A stretch of 64,000 bases of DNA, from positions 1,364,001 through 1,428,000 of the forward strand of contig NZ_LT629960.1 of assembly GCF_900104605.1 (NCBI RefSeq), in the 5' to 3' direction. This DNA comes from Tidjanibacter massiliensis. Its GTDB lineage: Bacteria; Bacteroidota; Bacteroidia; Bacteroidales; Rikenellaceae. The position numbers and the translations under genes are program-made. How positions within the stretch are numbered: the first letter of the stretch is position 1; each line of letters opens with the position of its first letter. Below the pieces are notes generated by a model. That model did no database searches. It was not told the origin of the DNA and saw only the letters and a list, made by a program, of their open reading frames with translations. This document shows positions 56,873 to 64,000 of this stretch, one piece after another.

Positions 56873-58242
56873 CGTTTTATCTGGTGCCACATTTTCATAC
56901 GAAACTGGTAATAGTTCTCCTCGCCCTCCACCGCACGCGTATCGGGTTTCGCAGGCTCATGAGCTGCATCGAATTCATTAGGAAGGAAATACCCGTTGTG
57001 ACTTCCGTCCCATCCCCAGTTGCAATGGACATAGTAAAGGCATTCGTAATCCGTCCGCAGCAGGATACTCCAATTGTAGGTCTCTATTTTCTGTTTGTAG
57101 GTCATTACCCGGTCGCAAACCCAATAATGTCCATCAGAATAATCATAGCCGGACACTTTCCCTAAAATATATTTCGGTGTCCGATGCGACATGCCGAACA
57201 CCATGACTGGTCTTCCGTCTGTCATAATAGCTTTCAAAAGCGATACCGCACTGTAATCGGCTTCCGCTACACACGAATACCCCAATGACTGAAAAGTAGG
57301 CGTTATCCGATTCGTATTAGTAAATGTTCCACTGCTCCCCCTGACGGTTGCCTGCAAATAATTTTGGGAATTAAGCCTCTCGAACAGACGGGCAATTGCC
57401 GGATAGACAGTCGTATCGCAACTATAAATACTTCTATGCTTGCTTATCTTATTCCAGTCCAAGGCATAACCGTCGATGCTCGAAGGATAGCCGTAATGGT
57501 AAAGGATTTGCGCCACGGCCACCGCACCGCAGCCGGCATAAGCGTGTTTGTTGGCGGATATCATCGGCATCATCAGGTGATACGGTTCTCCCTGTCCCCA
57601 GTTGCAGGCGACCTGCGTCCCCTTGTAGCCGGAGAGCTCCCACGGATAAGTCTTGCGGGTGATATTATTCCCCACACCTCCGCCGTAATCGATATCGACA
57701 TCGGTAATCCCACCGCCGCTGCCATAGGCAGAAGCGGACGGATAGCCGGGCTCGCCGGGATATATCATCCCGTCCCCTTCGTCGGGAATGGGCAGTCCTA
57801 CCGCCACACGATAATTGATATCGTAGCTGAGCAGTGTCATGCCCAGACCGGGATTACCCGTTTCGGCTATCTCCTCGAAAGTACCGCTGTCGGTGATACA
57901 GAAGACGGGCGGTGTGCGGTCGTCACCCGAAGCAAGAGCAAACCCCTCTCCGTCACCGAGACTGAAAACGTGGTAAACGGGCGAATCCGAAGCGCCGCCC
58001 CGCGTATCGCCGGGCCCGCCTATCGTCACGACTCCCGTGATGCTCCGTACCGCTCCGCCCCGCGTCTCCGGGTCCATGCTGCCGAGCATGGTCTCCACCG
58101 CCGCACGGGCCTCATCTACGTTCACATAATGGCTGTCGGACGAAAAGGATTCCGGTATCCGCTCCCCGTCGGACTGTTCTTTCGTGCAGGCAACCGCCAG
58201 CAGTGCTGCACCCACTGCAAAAATCCGTAACACATGCTTCAT
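56869..58242 (-). CDS. C10-family (streptopain-like) cysteine protease, lipoprotein
   Basis: A 457-aa protease. The start at 58242 gives MKHVLRIFAVGAALLAVAC, a lipoprotein signal with Cys19. The region to about 190 looks like the pro-domain, including VNVDEARAAVETML. The catalytic domain has Cys238 in YAGCGAVAVAQILYHYGYP, His372 in SDGHYWVCD, and the NWGWDGSHNGYF motif with the conserved Asn and Trp. The C-terminus ends MWHQIKR. Secreted C10 enzymes of gut Bacteroidetes cleave host proteins, but the target here is unknown. The stop overlaps the start of the lipoprotein gene. Confidence 0.94.
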   Translation of the reverse strand: MKHVLRIFAVGAALLAVACTKEQSDGERIPESFSSDSHYVNVDEARAAVETMLGSMDPETRGGAVRSITGVVTIGGPGDTRGGASDSPVYHVFSLGDGEGFALASGDDRTPPVFCITDSGTFEEIAETGNPGLGMTLLSYDINYRVAVGLPIPDEGDGMIYPGEPGYPSASAYGSGGGITDVDIDYGGGVGNNITRKTYPWELSGYKGTQVACNWGQGEPYHLMMPMISANKHAYAGCGAVAVAQILYHYGYPSSIDGYALDWNKISKHRSIYSCDTTVYPAIARLFERLNSQNYLQATVRGSSGTFTNTNRITPTFQSLGYSCVAEADYSAVSLLKAIMTDGRPVMVFGMSHRTPKYILGKVSGYDYSDGHYWVCDRVMTYKQKIETYNWSILLRTDYECLYYVHCNWGWDGSHNGYFLPNEFDAAHEPAKPDTRAVEGEENYYQFRMKMWHQIKR

Positions 58243-58438
58243 AGAACACTTATTTGAGAAATGAAACGATTGACCGGTACCCGTCAATCTCACACGCTAC
58301 AAATCACATGCCTGATATGTATTATTAAACAAGTAAATCTTATTATTCCGACCGGAACCGGTCGGCCGAACTGTTCTCTCCGAAAGAACGGCACGGTAAA
58401 AAACCGTCCGCAGGGATACGGCAGACGTCCGGCCGGCT

Positions 58439-58446
58439 TATCTTTG
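58439..58446 (+). promoter_or_regulatory. -7 element of the YfcE-like gene, five bases from the ATG
   Basis: TATCTTTG matches TAnnTTTG exactly and ends five bases before the ATG at 58452, predicting a leaderless or nearly leaderless mRNA. Confidence 0.65.
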
Positions 58447-58451
58447 CAGGG

Positions 58452-58943
58452 ATGAAAAAGATAGGAATCATATCGGACACGCACGGAATTTTCGATACTG
58501 CCCTGAAGGGGTTCCTTGCGGATGTGGACGAGATATGGCATGCGGGCGACATCGGTTCGGCTGCGCTCTCCGACGAAATCGCGGCCTTCAAACCGCTCCG
58601 GGCCGTTTACGGCAACATAGACGACGCCCAGACACGACGGATATGGCCGGAAACGGCGTGTTTCGCATGCGAGGAAATCACCGTACTGATGACGCACATC
58701 GGCGGCTATCCCGGTCGGTACGAACCCTCCTTCCTGCGCCGCATCGAATCGTGCCGACCCGGCATCGTCATAACGGGCCACTCGCACATTCTGAAAGTGA
58801 TGTACGACCGCCGGCACGGCGCACTGCACATCAATCCCGGTGCTGCGGGCAAATACGGGTTCCACAAAGTCCGGACAGCCATCCGGCTCGAAGTAGACGG
58901 CAGTGCCATCGGCAGCCTCGAAGTGGGCGAATGGAAAAAGTAG
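58452..58943 (+). CDS. YfcE/MJ0936-type metallophosphoesterase
   Basis: A 163-aa calcineurin-fold phosphoesterase with two metal ions. The five motifs are in order: ISDTHG (7-12), WHAGDIG, YGNIDD, MTHIGG and TGHSH. It most resembles YfcE and MJ0936, small phosphodiesterases with broad activity in vitro and unclear physiological substrates. It is convergent with the Sua5-like gene (22 bases between the stops) and divergent from the C10 protease. Confidence 0.92.
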   Translation: MKKIGIISDTHGIFDTALKGFLADVDEIWHAGDIGSAALSDEIAAFKPLRAVYGNIDDAQTRRIWPETACFACEEITVLMTHIGGYPGRYEPSFLRRIESCRPGIVITGHSHILKVMYDRRHGALHINPGAAGKYGFHKVRTAIRLEVDGSAIGSLEVGEWKK

Positions 58944-58964
58944 AAAATCAAGGCAGACCGTCCA

Positions 58965-59567
58965 TCATACGAGTTCGCCGCCGCCTTCGCGCAGTATCTC
59001 CGGCTCACCGGAAGTGAGGTCCACCATGGTGGTCGGAACGAGATTCCCGTATCCGCCGTCTACTACGGCATCCACCGTATCGCGGTAGCGTTCGTAAATC
59101 AGCTCCGGGTCGGTGGTGTATTCGATAATCTCGTCGGGGTCCTTGACCGAAGCCGTTACCATCGGCACGCCGAGCTCCCGCACGATAGCCACCGGAATGG
59201 GATTGGCCGGTACGCGCACCGCCACCGTCCTGCGCCTCCCGAGCGCCCTGCCCGGTATGCGGCCCGAGGCCTGCATGATGAAGGTAAAGGGCCCCGGCAG
59301 ATTGCGCTTGAGGATGCGGAACTGCACATTATCCACACGCGCATACTCCGAAATATTGCTCAGTCCGTCGCAGACGATGGTGAGTTCATCGTCACGTTTG
59401 CCGCGGATGGTTTTGAGACGCTCTATCGCTTTCTGGCTCGCCAGCGAACAGCCGAAGGCATAGACGCCGTCGGTCGGATAGATGATTACACCGTCGCCGC
59501 GCAGTATCCCGGCGATACGCGTCACATCCCTGGGGTTCGGGTTTTCAGGATATAGTTTAACGAACAT
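58965..59567 (-). CDS. L-threonylcarbamoyladenylate synthase-like protein (Sua5/YciO/YrdC)
   Basis: A 200-aa YrdC-fold protein. The family makes threonylcarbamoyl-AMP for the t6A modification of ANN-decoding tRNAs; YciO paralogues have weak or uncertain activity. Seen here are IIYPTDGVYAFGC, LKTIRGKRDDELTIVC, the PGPFTFIM segment and RVPANPIP. There is no C-terminal Sua5 domain, so it is of the short TsaC/YciO type. PTDGVY together with KRDDE looks more YciO-like, so I leave the symbol blank. Confidence 0.88.
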   Translation of the reverse strand: MFVKLYPENPNPRDVTRIAGILRGDGVIIYPTDGVYAFGCSLASQKAIERLKTIRGKRDDELTIVCDGLSNISEYARVDNVQFRILKRNLPGPFTFIMQASGRIPGRALGRRRTVAVRVPANPIPVAIVRELGVPMVTASVKDPDEIIEYTTDPELIYERYRDTVDAVVDGGYGNLVPTTMVDLTSGEPEILREGGGELV

Positions 59568-59639
59568 GACGGAAACGTTTAAGGGGCGAACAAGAATGGA
59601 TTCCGAAAGGATACGCGGCCGTCGCCCGTGACAACATAC

Positions 59640-59742
59640 AAAAAAAGGGTAAGCTACTTATATCGCACCGCTGCGACCGCCTACCCTTGCTCGCTTCCAC
59701 GCCTGGGGGATTCAGCAGGAGCTGGTCGTATAAGACTTACCC
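59640..59742 (-). ncRNA. ffs: Signal recognition particle RNA (4.5S)
   Basis: The minus-strand transcript folds into one long hairpin. Its 5' end GGGTAAG pairs with CTTACCC at the 3' end, followed by seven Ts. The apical domain has the conserved SRP core CCAGGCGTGGAAGCGAGCA: a GGAA tetraloop closed by CGT/GCG, with the CAGG and AGCA sides of the Ffh-binding internal loop. It also has the CCCCC...AAGGG context known from other bacterial SRP RNAs. A strong promoter ends right before the 5' end. At about 103 nt it is the short bacterial type, without an Alu domain. Confidence 0.92.
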
Positions 59743-59746
59743 GGCA

Positions 59747-59779
59747 CAAAGATAAGCAAATTTTTCATACTTTTGCAAA
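59747..59779 (-). promoter_or_regulatory. ffs promoter
   Basis: On the minus strand TTTG (59779-59776) and TATCTTTG (59754-59747) are 21 bases apart. The mltG -7 element on the plus strand (59768-59775, TACTTTTG) lies inside this interval, so the two promoters overlap. Confidence 0.75.
59768..59775 (+). promoter_or_regulatory. -7 element of mltG
   Basis: TACTTTTG matches TAnnTTTG, 30 bases upstream of the ATG at 59806 and directly beside the -33 box of ffs on the other strand. Confidence 0.55.
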
Positions 59780-59805
59780 CGAATCAAAGAGAGCGTACCT
59801 TTCCG

Positions 59806-60846
59806 ATGCCCCATCCCTCCCGCCATACCGCAAAGCGACGGCTCCTTACGGCAGCCGCTGTCTTGCTTGCCGTGCTTCTCGCCGCCGGTGCCGCCGGGTA
59901 CGGCCTGTTCACGGGCAGTATCACCGACCGGGATTCGGTGGTCTGCATCCCGGAGAATACCTCCTTCGAGGCGCTGTGCGATACGCTCTCGGCCGAAGGA
60001 CGCATCACCCGGCCGGGACGGTTCCGGATAGTGGCACGGGCGATGGGCGCCGACCGAAAGATACGGTCGGGCCGTTACGAGCTGCATGCGGGAATGAGCG
60101 CCCACCGGATAGTCTCGATGCTCCGGAGCGGCAGCCAGACGCCTCTGCGCGTCACCTTCAACAACATACGCACCATGCCCCAGTTGGCCTCCGTACTTGG
60201 CCGGCAGCTCCGCGCAGACTCCGCCGCCTTCGCCGCCATGCTGCTGGACGACTCCGTGGCCGCCCGCTACGGTTTCCGGCCGGAGGAGTTCATCGGCATG
60301 TTCATTCCCGACACGTACGAAGTCTACTGGACGGTATCACCCGACGCCTTCGCCGAACGCATGAACAGGGAGTACCGCCGCTTCTGGAGCGGTACGCGGC
60401 AGGAACGTCTGCGCCGCACTGGACTTACGGAAAAGGAAGTGGCGATACTCGCTTCCATCATCGACGAGGAGACCAACCGGACGGACGAAATGCCGGTCAT
60501 GGCGGGCGTCTATATCAACCGCCTACACCGCGGCATACCCCTGCAGGCCGACCCCACGGTACGTTATGCAATAGGCGATTTCACTCTGAAGCGCATCCTC
60601 AACCGACACCTGAAAGTCGATTCGCCGTACAACACCTACCAGCATGCCGGATTGCCTCCGGGACCGATACGCATGCCCTCCGTGGCAGCCATCGATGCAG
60701 TGCTCGGTTATGCGGAACACGACTATCTCTACTTCTGCGCCCGGCCCGACTTTTCGGGTTATCACGCGTTCGCGCGCACGCTTGCCGAACACAACCGCAA
60801 CGCCCGCGCCTACGCCGCCGCTCTCGACCGCCGGGGCATCCGATAG
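59806..60846 (+). CDS. mltG: Endolytic peptidoglycan transglycosylase MltG (YceG family)
   Basis: A 346-aa inner-membrane protein that cuts nascent glycan strands and sets their length. One membrane helix is at about 13-32, then a LysM-like region, then the YceG catalytic domain with GMFIPDTYEV, ILASIIDEETNR and the LQADPTVRYA and SPYNTYQHAGLPPGPI segments. In E. coli the catalytic Glu is the first acid of ASIVEKET; here that position is Asp220, with Glu221 and Glu222 next to it. The ATG at 59806 fits the -7 element at 59768-59775. Confidence 0.93.
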   Translation: MPHPSRHTAKRRLLTAAAVLLAVLLAAGAAGYGLFTGSITDRDSVVCIPENTSFEALCDTLSAEGRITRPGRFRIVARAMGADRKIRSGRYELHAGMSAHRIVSMLRSGSQTPLRVTFNNIRTMPQLASVLGRQLRADSAAFAAMLLDDSVAARYGFRPEEFIGMFIPDTYEVYWTVSPDAFAERMNREYRRFWSGTRQERLRRTGLTEKEVAILASIIDEETNRTDEMPVMAGVYINRLHRGIPLQADPTVRYAIGDFTLKRILNRHLKVDSPYNTYQHAGLPPGPIRMPSVAAIDAVLGYAEHDYLYFCARPDFSGYHAFARTLAEHNRNARAYAAALDRRGIR

Positions 60847-60922
60847 ACGGAACGGCCACAGCAGCGGATTCCGGCAGCCGCATCCGATTCACACAACACC
60901 GAAAACGTTCCGGCGACACCGG

Positions 60923-61561
60923 CTATCGCTCCCGCACATCCACGACGCGCAGTACCTGGTAAACGCCGTCGTACCGTTCGGCAAATTCCGACGCCGCACC
61001 ATCGACACGCCGCACCTCCAGTTCTGCATCCGCCTGCCACTCCGGCCGGCCGGAATCGAGGTACCGCTGCTGCAGATAACCCGACCTATCGACCAGCCAG
61101 TACACGGCCGTATCGTTCAACGGCCGGAACGTGCGGACCTCATGTGCAAAGGTTACCGTCCCGCGTACGATTTCACCCGGATTGGCCGAGAAACCGCACT
61201 CTTCCACCGACCGTCTGTAACGGTGAAGCACCGTCTCTCCCCGCGAAAGCAGCAGACTGTCTTCCGTGAGACCCTCGACCTTCACCGTATCCGAAAACGG
61301 AATCGTCACACCGTTCCCGATACTCATTCCGGTCAGTACCAACCTTCCTTTTTCATACTTCCAGGTCTCATAGCGCAGCGTCGCCATATTGACCGAATGC
61401 GCCGCGCCGTCCTCTTCGAGAGCGATTCCCTGCACGCCGGCCATCCCCGGTACGGGTTCTACCCATATCCCGACGAAATCCCGTTCGCTGTACTTATTAT
61501 CGCCCGGCGCACACGCCACAGCAGCCCACAGCAAGACATAATACAAACAAACCCGTTTCAT
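60923..61561 (-). CDS. Lipocalin-like lipoprotein
   Basis: A 212-aa lipoprotein with the signal MKRVCLYYVLLWAAVAC (Cys17). The first domain (about 25-115) reads FVGIWVEPVPGMAGVQGIALEEDGAAHS and continues with alternating strands, like Bacteroidales lipocalin-type domains. The second half (about 120-212) is another small beta domain, with NPGEIVRGTVTFAHEVRTFRPLNDTAVYWL, perhaps NlpE-like. The ligand and role are unknown. It is convergent with mltG. Confidence 0.85.
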   Translation of the reverse strand: MKRVCLYYVLLWAAVACAPGDNKYSERDFVGIWVEPVPGMAGVQGIALEEDGAAHSVNMATLRYETWKYEKGRLVLTGMSIGNGVTIPFSDTVKVEGLTEDSLLLSRGETVLHRYRRSVEECGFSANPGEIVRGTVTFAHEVRTFRPLNDTAVYWLVDRSGYLQQRYLDSGRPEWQADAELEVRRVDGAASEFAERYDGVYQVLRVVDVRER

Positions 61562-61641
61562 AATGTGATTTTGTTAAAAGAACAATCCCTGCGCATGCAC
61601 CCCAACACCGACGCCTTCGGCCCCGGCCGGAACATGCTTCT

Positions 61642-62457
61642 CTATCGCCCGGCCGGCTCCACCAGGTGCCGGGGAATGCGGCATACCGGTATCGGCTCCA
61701 TCTTGTGGCGGTTGGCACGGTTGCGTCGGAGGAAAATGTCGTACACTTCGCGCTCGCGGCCCGACAGGAGTGCCGGGTCGGTACCCCGCTCCGCATGAGC
61801 CATCGCCCGCTCCAGTTCGGGATAGGTGGCCCCGATTTGCTGTTCGTCCGTGCGGTCGTCACCGAAAAGGCCGTCCGTCGGCGGCGCAGCGAGAATCGCC
61901 TCAGGAACCCCCAGCCAGCGCCCCAGTTCGTACACCTCGGTCTTGGTGAGGTCGGCAATCGGACTGATGTCCACCCCTCCGTCGCCGTACTTGGTGAAGA
62001 ACCCCACTCCGAAATCCTCTATCTTGTTCCCCGTACCGGCCACGAGCAGATTATTGAGTCCGGCGAAGTAGTAGAGTGCGGTCATGCGAAGCCGCGACCG
62101 GGCATTGGCTCCGGCCAGGTCGGCCACCCCTTTGCCCGCCCCCTGCACCAGAGAGGGAGCGAAAGAGCCGGCGAACGCATCGTACGCCGCCGTCAGGTCG
62201 GCATGTGCCGCCTCTGCATTGGAATAACGTTCCGTCAGCCGGCGGACGTGCTCCCCGGCCCGGTCCACCTGTGCTTGTACCTGATGGATAGGCAATGTCA
62301 CGCAGAGCGTTCTGCGGCCGGTCATAGCCGCCAGCGTCGAAACTACCGCCGAATCGATACCCCCCGAAACGCCCACGACGAATCCCGCCGCACCCGTTCC
62401 GTCGAGATAACCCGACATCCACTCCGCAATATAATGTGCAACTGCTTCCGTATTCAT
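61642..62457 (-). CDS. nadE: NAD(+) synthase, ammonia-dependent type
   Basis: A 271-aa enzyme that amidates nicotinate adenine dinucleotide to NAD. The PP-loop SGGIDS is at 31-36. KYGDGGVDISPIADLTKTEV and the GDDRTDEQQIGATYPELE segment, which contact ATP and the deamido-NAD site, are present. There is no glutaminase domain, so ammonia or a separate donor is used. The length is typical. It follows the outer-membrane protein gene by 93 bases. Confidence 0.95.
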   Translation of the reverse strand: MNTEAVAHYIAEWMSGYLDGTGAAGFVVGVSGGIDSAVVSTLAAMTGRRTLCVTLPIHQVQAQVDRAGEHVRRLTERYSNAEAAHADLTAAYDAFAGSFAPSLVQGAGKGVADLAGANARSRLRMTALYYFAGLNNLLVAGTGNKIEDFGVGFFTKYGDGGVDISPIADLTKTEVYELGRWLGVPEAILAAPPTDGLFGDDRTDEQQIGATYPELERAMAHAERGTDPALLSGREREVYDIFLRRNRANRHKMEPIPVCRIPRHLVEPAGR

Positions 62458-62550
62458 ATTTCCTCTTCCGTTATCTTGTTACCGTCCTTACGAACACCGA
62501 TGGATACCCTTCGAAATCCGTCTCCGTCCCGCGGAGGCCGTATGCACCCG

Positions 62551-64000
62551 TCAGAACAACATCCGTATTCCCGCCACTGCATTGGCTCCGAGAGCCGGAT
62601 AGCCGAGGCAGCGGTAAATACGCCGATTCAGCAGGTTGTCGCCAGCCGCGAAGATGCTGAACCGGGGGCCGGTCTTGTACTCCGCATCGACCTTGAGGTT
62701 CACCGTCGCCGGTACCGCCGTATCGAGGTTTTGCAGGGAAGCGAATCTTCTCTCCCCCAGCACTTCCACACTGATGCCGACGGAGAATCGGTCGCGGTAA
62801 CAATAGCTGGCCCTCCCGGTTACCGTAAATTCGGGAATTCCCATTCCTACCCGGCCGCCCCGACCGCTCCAGAAGTTGCCGGCATTGTTGTAGCTGTCGT
62901 ACCGTACCCCGGCCTGCAGCCCGAATCCCATCGGAAGTTTCAGTCCGACACCCGCACCGGCATAGAACAGGTTCACGGGAGCGAGTCGGGGAACGAATGT
63001 CTCCCCGGTCTTCAGGAAATAGGGAAGTTCTCCTATCAGGTAACCGGCATATACGTCGTAAGTCACCACGTCTCCGGCGTCGCCCCGGAAACCGCCGCGC
63101 AGCTCGGCACGCTTGGCTCCGGCGATGTCCGCCTCATGGATATAGGGATTCAGTCCGGCGAGTTCCAGATAATTCCCCGTTCCTATCTCTCCGTCGAGGC
63201 TCGCATACGGGATGAAGGCATCGGCCAGTTCATACGATACCCCGACTTTCGGGAGCACGAAAAAATGACTGCCGCAGTCCGTTGCCGAGAGCCGGAAACT
63301 GTCGTAATAAAACTTCACCCCCACATGCAGGGAAAGACGGTCCGTCCGCAGACGATACTCCGGGACCAGCGCCGCATACCAGTCGCCGGTATCCCAGTCG
63401 TTCCACGCCCCCTCGAACGAGGCGCCGACCACCACCGCGCCGCGACGGCCCGCCTTCCAACCGAAATCGGCGAATGCGGAGGCCGCCGGATTCTCCACGA
63501 CCGTTCCCCACAGGCTGCCCGCAATACCGAAACGGTAATTGAAACGGGACAAGTCCGTAAACGCATCGCCAAAAGTCAACGAAGTCTGCACTTTATGATA
63601 GTATATATTCTCGGGCTCCATATATCCCGTCCATACCTTGTCCATCGTCGTGTAGTAATTGTATCCGTAACGGATGTCGAAGTCGAGGCTGCGGGTTCCG
63701 AAATCCCGCCCGGCATAGAGGCCGACGCCGTTCTCCGTCCACGACGCAGGCTCCTTCGTTCCCCGTTCGTTCTCCAGCTTCGCCCACTGTCCGACATGGT
63801 TGGCATACACCCCGGCCCGAATGTCGCGGGGCGTAGAGAAGGCGGCGTAAAAATCGAGTCTGCTCTGAGCCGGATAGCCACCGCCGAGCATCAGGTAGAA
63901 CGGCCGCTGGTGCCGGTACTCCGCGGTACTTATCGCCACCGGAGCAATGGGTTCCGTATCGAATACCGATTTCCACGGCGTCGGGGTGATGGCGTAACTT
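62551..64000 (-). CDS. C-terminal part of an outer-membrane beta-barrel protein (TonB-receptor-like)
   Basis: The frame is open from the stop at 62551 to the right edge of the window, so at least 483 codons are present and the N-terminus is missing. The sequence alternates Tyr, Gly and polar residues in strands typical of outer-membrane barrels (RYGYNYYTTMD, FYYDSFRLSATD, DVYAGYLIGELPYF). It ends with RMLF, the terminal Phe recognised by the barrel-assembly machinery. The late AGDNLLNRRIYRCLGYPALG segment resembles TonB-dependent receptors. Without the plug domain the class cannot be confirmed. Confidence 0.85.
   Translation of the reverse strand, partial: SYAITPTPWKSVFDTEPIAPVAISTAEYRHQRPFYLMLGGGYPAQSRLDFYAAFSTPRDIRAGVYANHVGQWAKLENERGTKEPASWTENGVGLYAGRDFGTRSLDFDIRYGYNYYTTMDKVWTGYMEPENIYYHKVQTSLTFGDAFTDLSRFNYRFGIAGSLWGTVVENPAASAFADFGWKAGRRGAVVVGASFEGAWNDWDTGDWYAALVPEYRLRTDRLSLHVGVKFYYDSFRLSATDCGSHFFVLPKVGVSYELADAFIPYASLDGEIGTGNYLELAGLNPYIHEADIAGAKRAELRGGFRGDAGDVVTYDVYAGYLIGELPYFLKTGETFVPRLAPVNLFYAGAGVGLKLPMGFGLQAGVRYDSYNNAGNFWSGRGGRVGMGIPEFTVTGRASYCYRDRFSVGISVEVLGERRFASLQNLDTAVPATVNLKVDAEYKTGPRFSIFAAGDNLLNRRIYRCLGYPALGANAVAGIRMLF

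Noticed and set aside
1-64000. tRNA or rRNA genes
   Set aside because: I looked for T-loop and anticodon-arm patterns and rRNA core sequences in the intergenic regions and found none, though short tRNAs can be missed by eye.

Overview
The window is chromosomal DNA of a high-GC member of the Bacteroidales, most like Alistipes or another Rikenellaceae. This rests on the gene families and on the promoters. The families include a bifunctional MurF-alanine racemase, DUF4270, DUF3098, BACON lipoproteins, a LptD-like protein next to an amidase and an MCE protein, and a C10 (streptopain-like) protease. Many genes carry the Bacteroidetes -7 element TAnnTTTG, and Shine-Dalgarno sequences are weak. Nearly all of it is core housekeeping sequence; no prophage, transposase or conjugative module is visible.

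Layout. 1-7.5 kb: the end of an unknown gene, a polyprenyl synthase, then a YfhO-like protein, ftsX, a DUF3098 protein, uppP and truB, closed by a clear U-tract terminator. 7.5-13.6 kb: queA, a truncated GT5 protein overlapping a DUF4270 lipoprotein, and topA. 13.6-22.7 kb (minus strand): peroxiredoxin, an RsmI-family methyltransferase, murF-alr, mutS2, an MCE protein and a cell-wall amidase. 22.8-28 kb: lptD and an M3 peptidase. 28-29.7 kb: a lower-GC island without a recognisable gene, holding duplicated promoter-like modules, a four-spacer CRISPR array with no cas genes in the window, and a decayed tandem repeat. 29.7-33.4 kb (minus): lolD-like, folP, coaE, a YbbR-like protein and an OmpH/Skp-like protein. 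33.4-47.6 kb: ruvA, fabD, plsC, both topoisomerase IV subunits (parE and parC with a 70-codon frame between them), aroK, murI, ftsK and a LolA-like gene. 47.9-51 kb: two BACON lipoproteins. 51-55.2 kb: gyrA and a TPR protein. 55.3-58.3 kb (minus): a C10 protease with a following lipoprotein, plus a duplicated and broken copy of that lipoprotein and of the protease 3' end. 58.4-64 kb: a YfcE-like phosphoesterase, a Sua5/YciO protein, the SRP RNA gene, mltG, a lipocalin-like lipoprotein, nadE and a partial outer-membrane barrel protein.

Function. The main themes are envelope building (FtsX, UppP, MurF-Alr, MurI, MltG, amidase, LptD, MCE, LolD/LolA, OmpH, FabD, PlsC), DNA topology and segregation (TopA, GyrA, ParE, ParC, FtsK, RuvA, MutS2), and tRNA modification (TruB, QueA, Sua5).

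The most interesting points are: the protease/lipoprotein duplication with an in-frame TGA replacing a Trp codon; the CRISPR array without local cas genes and its upstream region; two promoters placed so that murI and the yfcE-like gene would have leaderless or nearly leaderless mRNAs; a dyad around the gyrA -7 element; very long perfect intergenic palindromes; and a clamp-binding-like QLDLF at the ParC C-terminus. I found no convincing new multi-gene system. All family assignments are from reading the sequence, without database searches.
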